Of a stretch of DNA of 64,000 bases, positions 52,478 to 60,588 are shown one piece after another. Source of the stretch: an uncultured Dehalococcoidia bacterium (GTDB lineage: Bacteria; Chloroflexota; Dehalococcoidia; Lucifugimonadales; UBA1127); NCBI GenBank assembly GCA_951812285.1, contig OX638292.1, positions 2,379,001 through 2,443,000 on the forward strand, read 5' to 3'. Every line of letters begins with the position of its first letter. Position 1 is the stretch's first letter. The notes beneath the pieces were generated by a model that saw only the letters and a program-made list of their open reading frames with translations, ran no database searches and was not told the origin of the DNA. The position numbers and the translations under genes are program-made.

Positions 52478-52861
52478 GTGATGCTGCGATGGCTGGAGAG
52501 CGGTCCGTACTGGATCATCTACTACCTGGTGTATATTGGAGCCCTGCTGTGGCAGGCGGCGACGGTCTACCCAACCCTCGCGCGCGAGGATTGGGCCGCG
52601 GCCCTGACGGTCGCCGCCGGGATTGCGCTCACGGCAACCATTGTCGTTGAGCTGGGGGTAAGGACCATGCTGCTGATTCCGAAGGCTGTCCACGACATAT
52701 TGGAGCGAGGCCGCGCAGAGGGACGGGCTGAGGGCCGCAACGAAGGACGGGCTGAGGGCCGCGAAGAAGAACGGCGCGAGATTCTTGAAAGCCTCGTCAA
52801 AGAAAACGTCATCGACGCGGATGTCCGTAGGAAGATTGAAGAAGAGCGGAAGAGCGACTAG
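52478..52861 (+). CDS. Membrane protein with EGR/AEGR repeat tail
   Basis: A 127-residue protein. Two hydrophobic segments (YWIIYYLVYIGALLWQAATV; ALTVAAGIALTATIVVELGV) are followed by a charged, highly repetitive helix (RGRAEGRAEGRNEGRAEGRE) and an acidic tail. Such RAEGR repeats form long helices or coiled coils. Start is GTG at 52478 or ATG at 52481. A partial second copy follows 90 bases later. Function is unknown. Confidence 0.65.
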   Translation: MMLRWLESGPYWIIYYLVYIGALLWQAATVYPTLAREDWAAALTVAAGIALTATIVVELGVRTMLLIPKAVHDILERGRAEGRAEGRNEGRAEGREEERREILESLVKENVIDADVRRKIEEERKSD

Positions 52862-52954
52862 CCCCTGACCGGGACGCGCCCTATTCTGCCCTGACAGTCG
52901 CCGCCGGGATTGCGCTCACGGAGACCATCGCCGCTGAACCGGGGGGTGAGGAGC

Positions 52955-53221
52955 ATGCTGCTGATTCCGAAGGCTATCCACGACATCCTCGAGCGCGGCC
53001 GCGCTGAAGGCCGCATTCAGGGTCGCGAAGAGGGACGCGTTCAGGGACTCGCTGAAGGCCGCGCTGAGGGACGCGTTCTGGGACTCGCTGAAGGCCGCGC
53101 CGAGGGCCGTGAAGAGGTAAGGCGCGAGATTCTCGAACAGCTAGTTAGGGAGCACCACATCACAGAAGAGCGTCGCAAGGAGCTCGAGGCAGAGCTACGG
53201 CTGGATCGCCGTTCCGCGTAG
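52955..53221 (+). pseudogene. Partial duplicate of the EGR-repeat gene, frameshifted 5' part
   Basis: From about 52887 the DNA matches the first gene (GACxGTCGCCGCCGGGATTG), but one extra G near 52945 shifts the frame ahead of the helix region, and the first membrane segment is absent. The open frame from ATG 52955 (MLLIPKAIHDILERGRAEGR) keeps the repeats and tail (GREEVRREILEQLVREHHIT) and could still be translated with a GAGGAG site. Likely a decaying copy or a soluble variant. Confidence 0.65.
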
Positions 53222-53255
53222 CGCCCCGCATGCCAACCACGCTCGGCAACTAGCC

Positions 53256-53879
53256 TCAGGCCACACCCGCCGCGACACGGGGCCGCACGAAGACCCGCCA
53301 CACCCGGTAGCCCTCGAGGAGGATGAGCGGCACGTACTGCACGACGGCGCCCCGGGCCTCCTCTCCCACGAGCACCCAGTGGACGAGCACCACGACGGCC
53401 GCCGCATACACGAGCCGGTGCAGGACCCGCCACCGGCGCCCCAGCAGCCGGACCGCCCAGTCGTTTGACGTGAGCGCGAGCGGGAGGAAGAAGAAGAGGC
53501 CCAGCCACCCGGCCAGGATGCTCAGGGTGAAGAACTGCCCCAGCACCTCGCGCGCGGAGCCGAGGTCGACGAGGTAGATGACCGCGTGCACGGCGGCGTA
53601 GGCGAAGGCCGCAACGCCGAAGTAGCGGCGGCGGTCCAGCAGCCACCGGAAGAACCGCCACCGCGGCGCCAGCATCACCAGCGGCGTCATCATCATCGCG
53701 ATGACCATGAGCCTCGCGGAGAACTCCCCGGACTCGTGCAGCGCGTCCGCCGCGGCGTGATCGCCGCCCGCGAGGAGCGCCGAGGCGATGGGCAGGGATG
53801 GCAGGCACAGCACGGCCCAGATGAAGTAGCGTGAATTCAATCCGGTCCGCACCAGGCCCACTATGCACCTCAACGGCAC
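53256..53879 (-). CDS. Ferric-reductase-like transmembrane protein (MsrQ-like)
   Basis: A 207-residue membrane protein with about six helices and conserved His in the pattern of the ferric-reductase-like/YedZ (MsrQ) family: FGVAAFAYAAVHAVIYLVDL (His in helix), LHRLVYAAAVVVLVHWVLVG (two His). These bind b-type haems. MsrQ usually supplies electrons to MsrP; no msrP is nearby. GTG at 53879 is the start chosen; no strong ribosome site. Confidence 0.75.
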   Translation of the reverse strand: MPLRCIVGLVRTGLNSRYFIWAVLCLPSLPIASALLAGGDHAAADALHESGEFSARLMVIAMMMTPLVMLAPRWRFFRWLLDRRRYFGVAAFAYAAVHAVIYLVDLGSAREVLGQFFTLSILAGWLGLFFFLPLALTSNDWAVRLLGRRWRVLHRLVYAAAVVVLVHWVLVGEEARGAVVQYVPLILLEGYRVWRVFVRPRVAAGVA

Positions 53880-53994
53880 ACCATGTTCTTGATCGGCGTG
53901 CGCCGCCGCTTAGGAGAACGGAAGCGAAGTCGGCGGGTTAGCGGCGTTCGAGCGCCGACTGCGGCTATGTCGATTCCTGGGCAGGCCCCGGCCC

Positions 53995-56733
53995 CTACCC
54001 CTCGCCGCCGCCGCCGTTGGCGATGAGCGCCGCGCGGGCCGCGGCCAGCCTCGCGACGGGCACGCGGTACGGCGAGCAGCTCACGTAGTCCAGCGGGAGG
54101 GTGTGGAAGAATTCGATGCTCCTCGGGTCGCCGCCGTGCTCGCCGCAGATGCCCATGGAGATGCCCGGGCGCGCCTGGCGGCCGAGCCTGCAGGCCGTGC
54201 TGATGAGCTGCCCAACGCCGTCGCGGTCGACCACCTGGAACGGGTTCTCCTCCAGGATGCCGGCCTCCTTGTAGCGGTTGAGGAACTTGACCTCGACGTC
54301 GTCGCGGCTGAAACCGAAGGTGTTCTGCGTCAGGTCGTTGGTGCCGAAGCTGAAGAACTCCGCGGTCTCGGCAATCTGGTCGGCGATGAGCGCCGCCCGC
54401 GGGATCTCAATCATCGTGCCGATCTCGTAGTTCTGCGTGTTGCCCGTCGCCTCCTGGAACTCGCGGATGGTCGCCTCCAGGGTCTCGCGCAGCCGCGTGA
54501 ACTCGTTGGTGTGCGACACCAGCGGGATCATGATCTCCGGCGCGACGGGGATGCCCTCCTCCGCCACCTGCGCGGCGGCGCGGATGATGGCGCGCACCTG
54601 CATGGTGTAGATCTCCGGGAAGATGAGGCCCAGGCGGCAGCCGCGCATTCCAATCATCGGGTTGGACTCGCGCATCTCGTCGGAGGCGTAGAGGAGGTTC
54701 TGCTTCTGCTCCAGCTCGTCCGGGTTCGCGCCGGTGACGCGGAGCTCGATGACCTCGGCGAAGAGATCGTCCCGCGACGGCAGAAACTCGTGCATGGGCG
54801 GGTCGAGGAGCCGGATGACGACCGGCTTGCCCTTCATCGCCTGCAGAATGCCGACGAAGTCTGAGATCTGGAACTCCTCAAGCTCCGCGAGGGCCTTGCG
54901 GTAGCGCTCCCACGCGGCCTCGCCTTCTTGGATGATGATGGCGGCGTGCGCGGCCAGCATGCACTCGCGCACGATCGAGAGGCGGTCCTGCTCAAAGAAC
55001 ATGTGCTCCGTGCGGCAGAGGCCGATGCCCTCCGCGCCGTAGTTCATGGCGACTTCCGCGTCGCGGGGGTAGTCGGCGTTGGCCCACACGCCCAGCCGGC
55101 GCGTCTGGTCAGCCCACTCGAGCAGCGTCACCAGGTCCTCGTCGTCCTTGACCGAGGGCGCGATGGTGGCGATGCGCCCGACGAAGACCTCGCCGGTCGC
55201 GCCGTCGATGCTGATCTCGTCGCCCTCGCGGACGACGATGTCGCCGCAGACGAAGACGCCCTCCTCGGGCCGCACTTCCATCTGCTCCGCGCCCGAGACG
55301 CACGGCTTGCCGAGCCCGCGGGCGACGACGGCGGCGTGGCTCGTGGCGCCACCGCGCGACGTGAGCACGCCCTTGGCTGCGATGAGTCCGTGGACGTCGT
55401 CGGGGCTCGTCTCCGGGCGCACCAGCACGACGCTGACGCCGCGCTTCCCCTGCTCGGAGGCCTCGTCGGCCGTGAAGACCACCCGGCCCGTCGCGCCGCC
55501 GGGGGAGGCCCCCAGCGCGACGGTGATGAGCTGCCCCGCCTCGGTGGCGTCGTCCTTCGCCTGCGGGTCCAACCGGGGGAGCAGGAGCTGGTAGATCTGG
55601 TCCGGCTCCACCCGCATCAGGGCCTCGTCCTTGCTGATGAGGTCCTCGTGGTACATGTCGACGGCCATCTTGACGGCGGCCTTGGCGCTGCGCTTGGCCG
55701 AGCGTGTCTGCAGCAGGTAGAGCTTGCCCTGCTCCACCGTGAACTCGACGTCCTGGGCGTCCCGGTAGTGCAGCTCAAGCTGCTGCGCCATGGTGTCGAG
55801 CTGGTGGTAGACGCCCGGCATCTGGTGCTCGAGCTGCGCGATCTTCTGGGGCGTCGCGATGCCCGCCACCACGTCCTCGCCCTGCGCGTTCACCAGGTAC
55901 TCGCCGTACAGGATGCGCTCGCCGGTGGAGGGGTCGCGGGTGAAGAGCACGCCGGTGCCGCTGGTCTCGTCCATGTTCCCGAAGACCATGGCGACGACGC
56001 AGACGGCGGTGTAGAGGTCGTGGGGGATCCGGTTGTAGTTGCGGTAGTCGATGGCTCGGCGCGTCTCCCAGCTGTCGAAGACGGCGAGGATGGCGCGCTC
56101 GAGCTGGTACTTGGGCGTGTCCGGGAACGCCTCGCCGGTCAACCGCAGCACGACTCCCTTGAACTCGTCGATCGCCCCCTGCAGCGCGTCGGCGTCCAGG
56201 TCCGAGGCGAGCTTGACGCCCGCCTGCTGCGTCCGCCACTCCAGCACAGCGTCGAAGTGCGCGGCCTCGATGCCGAGGACAACGTTGCCGTACATCTGGA
56301 TGAAGCGGCGGTAGAGGTCGAGGGCGAACCGCCGGTTGCCCGTGCGCCGCGCGATGCCGTCGGCGACGGCCTGGTTGAGGCCAAGGTTGAGGACCGTGTC
56401 CATCATGCCCGGCATGGAGACGGGCGCGCCGGAGCGCACGGAGACCAGCAGCGGGTCGGCGGGGGCGCCGAAGTAGCGGCCCGTCGACCGCTCCAGCGTC
56501 ACCAGGGCCTCCAGCGCCTGCGCCCACATCTCGGTGGGCATGGTCCTGCCCGAGTCGTAGTACGAGCGGCATGCCTCGGTCGTGATGATGAACCCCGGCG
56601 GCACGGGCAGCGACGCGTTGGTCATGTCGGCGAGGCCGGCGCCCTTGCCGCCGAGCAGGTCGCGGCGGTTGCCGTCCGCGTCCTCGAACCTGTACACCCA
56701 CTGGGTCTGCTTCACCGTTTCCCGAAGTGTCAT
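53995..56733 (-). CDS. ppdK: Pyruvate phosphate dikinase
   Basis: A 912-residue enzyme interconverting pyruvate, ATP and Pi with PEP, AMP and PPi. The ATP-grasp domain comes first (LLGGKGAGLADMTNASLPVP, about 25), then the phosphohistidine swivel domain with GGATSHAAVVARGLGKPCVSG (catalytic His; given as GGATSHAAVV and ARGLGKPCVSG, about 465), and the C-terminal PEP/pyruvate barrel with GICGEHGGDP (about 868). ATG at 56733. The protein is slightly longer than typical (about 870-900). A 3'-end copy lies at 48327-48446. Confidence 0.95.
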   Translation of the reverse strand: MTLRETVKQTQWVYRFEDADGNRRDLLGGKGAGLADMTNASLPVPPGFIITTEACRSYYDSGRTMPTEMWAQALEALVTLERSTGRYFGAPADPLLVSVRSGAPVSMPGMMDTVLNLGLNQAVADGIARRTGNRRFALDLYRRFIQMYGNVVLGIEAAHFDAVLEWRTQQAGVKLASDLDADALQGAIDEFKGVVLRLTGEAFPDTPKYQLERAILAVFDSWETRRAIDYRNYNRIPHDLYTAVCVVAMVFGNMDETSGTGVLFTRDPSTGERILYGEYLVNAQGEDVVAGIATPQKIAQLEHQMPGVYHQLDTMAQQLELHYRDAQDVEFTVEQGKLYLLQTRSAKRSAKAAVKMAVDMYHEDLISKDEALMRVEPDQIYQLLLPRLDPQAKDDATEAGQLITVALGASPGGATGRVVFTADEASEQGKRGVSVVLVRPETSPDDVHGLIAAKGVLTSRGGATSHAAVVARGLGKPCVSGAEQMEVRPEEGVFVCGDIVVREGDEISIDGATGEVFVGRIATIAPSVKDDEDLVTLLEWADQTRRLGVWANADYPRDAEVAMNYGAEGIGLCRTEHMFFEQDRLSIVRECMLAAHAAIIIQEGEAAWERYRKALAELEEFQISDFVGILQAMKGKPVVIRLLDPPMHEFLPSRDDLFAEVIELRVTGANPDELEQKQNLLYASDEMRESNPMIGMRGCRLGLIFPEIYTMQVRAIIRAAAQVAEEGIPVAPEIMIPLVSHTNEFTRLRETLEATIREFQEATGNTQNYEIGTMIEIPRAALIADQIAETAEFFSFGTNDLTQNTFGFSRDDVEVKFLNRYKEAGILEENPFQVVDRDGVGQLISTACRLGRQARPGISMGICGEHGGDPRSIEFFHTLPLDYVSCSPYRVPVARLAAARAALIANGGGGEG

Positions 56734-57033
56734 CGCCGCCACCCAATTCCTGTTTCCACCATTGTGCTCCCAAATGGCGACCAGCATGTTACGAAAACGT
56801 TACATCCGGGGCCATTTTCGGGAGTCAATCCAGCCCAAAGGACATAATTTCACCCTTCGCACGGCTGGACAACGCAGTATAACACGGGCTTGCGGGCCCG
56901 TGTCCAGCGCGAAAAATACGAAATTCGACGCAAAGTCGCGCATATGCGATGCCCGGCGGGAGGGGGCGCCTGCTAGAATACCGGCAATCACGCGACGCGC
57001 GGGGCGACGCGTACGAAGGCAGGCCAAGCCGCC
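56734..57033. promoter_or_regulatory. Divergent ppdK/recF control region
   Basis: A 300-base spacer between ppdK (minus) and recF (plus). It contains an inverted repeat CACGGGC/GCCCGTG (about 56883-56902) with a TATAC(T)-like -10 on the minus strand at about 56876-56881, so it may be part of the ppdK promoter region. Spacing to a -35 is not ideal, so this is tentative. Confidence 0.35.
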
Positions 57034-58182
57034 ATGCACCTGACGCACCTGGCGCTCAAGAACTTCCGCAACTACGCCTCGACCGAGCTGACCCTCGGGC
57101 CGGGGCTGACGGTGTTCCGCGGCGCCAACGCGCAGGGCAAGAGCAACCTGCTCGAGGCCGTCGCCATGCTCGCGCTGACCAAGTCGACGCGCGCCGAGCA
57201 GGAGCGCGACGTCGTCCGCCTGGCGTCGCTGGAGGACACGCCGTACACGCGCGTCTCCGGGACCGCCGAGCGCCGCGACGGTGGACCCGTCGAGGTGCAG
57301 ATCGACATGGCGATGGCCCCCGGCGATCGCCGTGACGGGCTCGTCTTCCAGAAGCGCCTGCGCGTCGACGGCGTGCCCAAGCCCGCCGGGCAGGCCGTGG
57401 GCGCCATCGCCGCCGTGCTCTTCTCCGCCGACGACCTCGCCATCGTCACGGGCTCGCCGTCCGTCCGGCGTCGGTACCTGGACGTGCTGCTCTCGCAGGC
57501 CGACCGGGGGTATCTGCGCGCCCTGCAGGGGTACCAGCGCGTTATCACCCAGCGCAACCAGCTCCTCCGCCGCATCCGCGAGGGGCTTGCGCGCACCCCT
57601 GAGCTCGACTACTGGGACGGCGAGCTCTGCAGGCTCGGCGCGCAGGTCACGGCGTCGCGCCGTCGCGCCGTCGCGTTCCTCGCGCCGGAGGCCGCGAGCG
57701 CCTACGCCGCCATGGCGCCCGACGACGGCCCCTTCGAGGCGGCGTACGTCCCGTCCATCGACCACGACGGCACAGCGGAGGAGGCCGCGGCCCATGCCAT
57801 GGGCCTGCTTGCCGAGCGACGGGGCCGCGAGGTGCAGATGGCGCAGTCGCTCGTCGGCCCGCACCGCGACGACCTGCTGCTGACCGTCGGCGGCCTCGAC
57901 GTGGGGCAGTTCGGCTCGCGGGGGCAGGTGCGGACAGCGGCGTTGTCGCTGCGGCTGGCGGAGGCGAGCTACCTGCGCGCCGTGCTGGGCGAGGAGCCCG
58001 TGCTGCTGCTGGACGACGTGCTCTCGGAGCTGGACGGCCAGCGTCGCCGGCACGTCCTGGAAGCGGCATGCCGCGCCGAGCAGTCGCTGGTCACGGTGGT
58101 CGAGGGCGAGGAGCCGCCCGGCCTCCACGAGGCCGTCGCGACGTACGTGGTGGAAGCGGGCACGCTGCGGCGCGAGGGGTAA
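57034..58182 (+). CDS. recF: DNA replication/repair protein RecF
   Basis: A 382-residue RecF: N-terminus MHLTHLALKNFRNYASTEL, Walker A GANAQGKSN (about 30-38), the family sequence KSTRAEQERDVVRL, and C-terminal signature and Walker B (SLRLAEASYLRAVLGEEPVL, then LLDDVLSELD; about 307-335). It loads RecA at gaps in the RecFOR pathway. ATG at 57034. No dnaA/dnaN/gyrB cluster is nearby, unlike the classical oriC arrangement. Confidence 0.95.
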   Translation: MHLTHLALKNFRNYASTELTLGPGLTVFRGANAQGKSNLLEAVAMLALTKSTRAEQERDVVRLASLEDTPYTRVSGTAERRDGGPVEVQIDMAMAPGDRRDGLVFQKRLRVDGVPKPAGQAVGAIAAVLFSADDLAIVTGSPSVRRRYLDVLLSQADRGYLRALQGYQRVITQRNQLLRRIREGLARTPELDYWDGELCRLGAQVTASRRRAVAFLAPEAASAYAAMAPDDGPFEAAYVPSIDHDGTAEEAAAHAMGLLAERRGREVQMAQSLVGPHRDDLLLTVGGLDVGQFGSRGQVRTAALSLRLAEASYLRAVLGEEPVLLLDDVLSELDGQRRRHVLEAACRAEQSLVTVVEGEEPPGLHEAVATYVVEAGTLRREG

Positions 58183-58200
58183 GGGGCGTTTGGGCGGGGG

Positions 58201-58407
58201 TTAAGTTTGCGGATACTCCCTCGGCTCCGGAACAGGGTCTCCAATTTCACGGGCAGTATCAATCCACAGATCCATCGCCTCGGAAATGCTGGCCAATGCT
58301 TCTTCCCGCGTGTCGCCGTGAGCCATGCAGCCGGGGAGCTCGGCCACCTCGCCGATGAAGAGGTCATCCTCCGAGCTCCAGCGAATAGCCACACTATGCT
58401 TGTGCAA
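58201..58407 (-). CDS. Orphan HicB-like protein
   Basis: A 68-residue protein with the HicB N-terminal beta sheet (HSVAIRWSSEDDLFIGEVAE, then LPGCMAHGDTREEALA) and a short helix. No HicA gene flanks it: recF lies on one side and a hairpin repeat on the other. It may be a solitary antitoxin or a decayed locus. ATG at 58407. Confidence 0.75.
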   Translation of the reverse strand: MHKHSVAIRWSSEDDLFIGEVAELPGCMAHGDTREEALASISEAMDLWIDTAREIGDPVPEPREYPQT

Positions 58408-58423
58408 TAGAACTCCCGACGCT

Positions 58424-58482
58424 CATTCAGTCGTTCCTGCGAAGCATGCCCCGTACTCCAATACGGGGGCAGGAACCCCGAC
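58424..58482. repeat. Hairpin repeat with nested module, inverted orientation
   Basis: Arms GTTCCTGC and GCAGGAAC enclose an internal GAAGCATGCCCCGTACTCCA-like module, the reverse complement of the nested element at about 886-910, 1083-1105 and 11533-11556, with one or two changes. This copy is the only one in the window facing the opposite way. Confidence 0.8.
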
Positions 58483-58505
58483 GCTGGCTAAGGGCCTAGA
58501 CGCCC

Positions 58506-59771
58506 CTACCCCACGTCCTCCAGCGTCTCGCCCTTGCCGAGCGTGGTCTGGGCGGCGCGGACGTTGTAGATAGCGCCCATGTGCGCGGCCGCCGGTTCGG
58601 TGCCCTCCCGAAGCTCGATGGCCGCCTTCATCAGCATCTTGCGCGCCGCCATGACGGCGATGTCGTTCTCGTCGAGCTGCTCCCGCGAGCGGTCGACGAT
58701 GGCGCCCATGCTCTCCTCGAGCACCAGCGCCAGCTCGAACTCGTTGGAGATCGAGGCCAGCGGGTTCGCGCCGGAGGTCTTGCGCTCGATGAGGTAGTCG
58801 TTCTCCTTGTTGCGGGCGCGCTTGTAAGTGCCCTCCTCCAGCGTCGGGTGGAAGCCGTGGCCCGCGCGGCGCTGGGAGACCTCGGCCTCCGTGAGCGGGC
58901 GTTCCGGGTGGTAGGTGATGGCGAAGACCATCGTGTTGCGGTCGTCGACGGGCACCCACGCCAGGCAACCCAGCAGGCCGTCGCCCTCAGGCTTCGGCGT
59001 CGTGTAGAAGGGCATCAGCCACTGGTTCAGCTGCCACGCGCTCTCGTCCTGGCCGTGCTCCGTCGTTGCGCCGACGAGCAGGCCGTAGTCGGTCGTCTTG
59101 ATGGCCATGGTCTGGACCGGCCTCGGCGCGGTCTGATCGTCCGACAGGCCCTGCACCAGGTGGTCCGCAGTCGATTCCACCGACGGCGGGTCGCCGAAGA
59201 GCATCTCGAACAGCAGGGACATGCGGGAGCTGTCAATGCCGCCCTCGAGCCCCTGCAGGTAGTTGCACTCCTGCACGTACTTGGTGATGAAGCGGTGCCC
59301 GGCGGGCAGGTCGCCCCACTCGAACTGGGGCATCTCCGCGGACTCCTCCTTGGGGCCCATGTACACCCAGATGACGCCGCCCCACTCGTTCGCGCGGAAC
59401 GAGACGGCCTTGATCTCCTTCATCATCTGCGTGGCTTCCTCGTCCGGCTCCAGCGGCATGTCGACGATGTTGCCCTCGACGTCGAACTTCCAGCCGCAGC
59501 GGGGGCAGCGCAGCCCGTTCTCCTCGTTGAAGCCGTAGGAGAGGTCGACGCCGCGGTGCGGGCACGCCGCCTCCAGGATGCCGAGCCGCCCCGACGTGTC
59601 GCGGAACCCGACGATGTGCTCGCCGAGCAGCCGGGTGCGCGCCGGCGTGCCGTCGGGCTCCGCAAGCTCGCGGGCGAGGAACGCCGGGACCCAGAAGCGG
59701 CGGAACAGGTCGCCCATGGCGGTCTCCGGCCCGATTTCGGTTACCAGTTTGTTCTCTTCAGGCGTCAGCAC
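58506..59771 (-). CDS. Rieske-type aromatic-ring oxygenase homologue with altered metal ligands
   Basis: A 421-residue homologue of phthalate-type oxygenase alpha subunits. The Rieske region reads C70-P-H72-R ... C89-P-R-C92-G-W, so the second His ligand (normally in C-x2-H-G-W) is Cys. The catalytic region reads G-G-I-D180-S-S-R183-M-S-L-L-F188-E, where family members have His at positions 183 and 188. Both His of the mononuclear iron site therefore look substituted. GTG at 59771 follows GGGAGG. It may have lost oxygenase activity or use other ligands. Divergent from the DUF1330 gene. Confidence 0.8.
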   Translation of the reverse strand: MLTPEENKLVTEIGPETAMGDLFRRFWVPAFLARELAEPDGTPARTRLLGEHIVGFRDTSGRLGILEAACPHRGVDLSYGFNEENGLRCPRCGWKFDVEGNIVDMPLEPDEEATQMMKEIKAVSFRANEWGGVIWVYMGPKEESAEMPQFEWGDLPAGHRFITKYVQECNYLQGLEGGIDSSRMSLLFEMLFGDPPSVESTADHLVQGLSDDQTAPRPVQTMAIKTTDYGLLVGATTEHGQDESAWQLNQWLMPFYTTPKPEGDGLLGCLAWVPVDDRNTMVFAITYHPERPLTEAEVSQRRAGHGFHPTLEEGTYKRARNKENDYLIERKTSGANPLASISNEFELALVLEESMGAIVDRSREQLDENDIAVMAARKMLMKAAIELREGTEPAAAHMGAIYNVRAAQTTLGKGETLEDVG

Positions 59772-60039
59772 GATGGAACCTCCCAATAGAACGGAACCTG
59801 CGAAAAACGGCCACATAACTATACCACATGAGGGTAGAGGCGTCCGTTCGGGGCCGCGGGCGTCCGACACGGCGTCGCTGTTGATGGTTTCGCACCGCAA
59901 TATTGGAACGCGCACATTGACTTGTCCGAGCCTCTCACATAGCCTTCGCCCGTCCCCCGGTGTGCCGCAGCGCTATGCCTGCATTGTCCGGGACGCGCAC
60001 CGCGGGGGAATCTGTGTGGACTTGGAAGGGAGAGAAACG

Positions 60040-60327
60040 ATGTCTGCGTTCGTGATAACGGAAGTGGAAATCACCAACCCTGAGGTGTACGGGCAGTTCG
60101 TGCAGCAGGTGACCCCCACGGTTGAGGCTCACGGCGGCAAGTTCGTGGCGCGGGGCGGCGCCCTCGACGTAATCCTGGGCGACTGGGCGCCCAAGCGCCT
60201 CGCGATCATGGAGTTCGGCAGCGTCGACCAGGTCCGCGCCTGGCTCAGCTCCCCGGAGTACACCGCCCTCACCGAGATGCGGGAGTCGTCCGCAAACATC
60301 AACATGGTGGTAGTCGAGGGCCTGTAG
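60040..60327 (+). CDS. DUF1330 protein
   Basis: A 95-residue protein of the DUF1330 dimeric alpha-beta barrel type: VITEVEITNPEVYGQFVQQV, then GGKFVARGGALDVILGDWAP and IMEFGSVDQVRAWLSSPEY. ATG at 60040 after GGAAGGGAGAG. Family members are often found beside oxygenase or hydrolase genes; function is not established. It is divergently placed from the Rieske homologue. Confidence 0.88.
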   Translation: MSAFVITEVEITNPEVYGQFVQQVTPTVEAHGGKFVARGGALDVILGDWAPKRLAIMEFGSVDQVRAWLSSPEYTALTEMRESSANINMVVVEGL

Positions 60328-60588
60328 CCGCGGCGTCGCTACCCCGCGACGAGGCGCGGGCCCGTCATCGCGCCGGCGTGCCTCCCGGTTGGACCCAAGA
60401 CTCGCGCACTCGCCTCCATTGGGCGTTTCTTCGCGGCGGCAAGGGGCCAGCCGCACGTTGAGCTTGGCTCTTGCGCCCCAACACCGTCGTCGCCTTGCGA
60501 GCCCTCCCGCCGCCGTTTGCGGCCCCAATCCGCGCAACCTATACTGGCATCGCCCGTACACGAACGATCCCCGCACGAGGAGCGCGCC
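60328..60588. other. Spacer upstream of the ornithine cyclodeaminase family gene
   Basis: A 261-base gap with no gene or known repeat. It should contain the promoter for the downstream gene, but none is clear. Confidence 0.4.

Noticed and set aside
56883..56902. Inverted repeat as a terminator
   Set aside because: No U-tract follows on either strand, and it is in a divergent promoter region.
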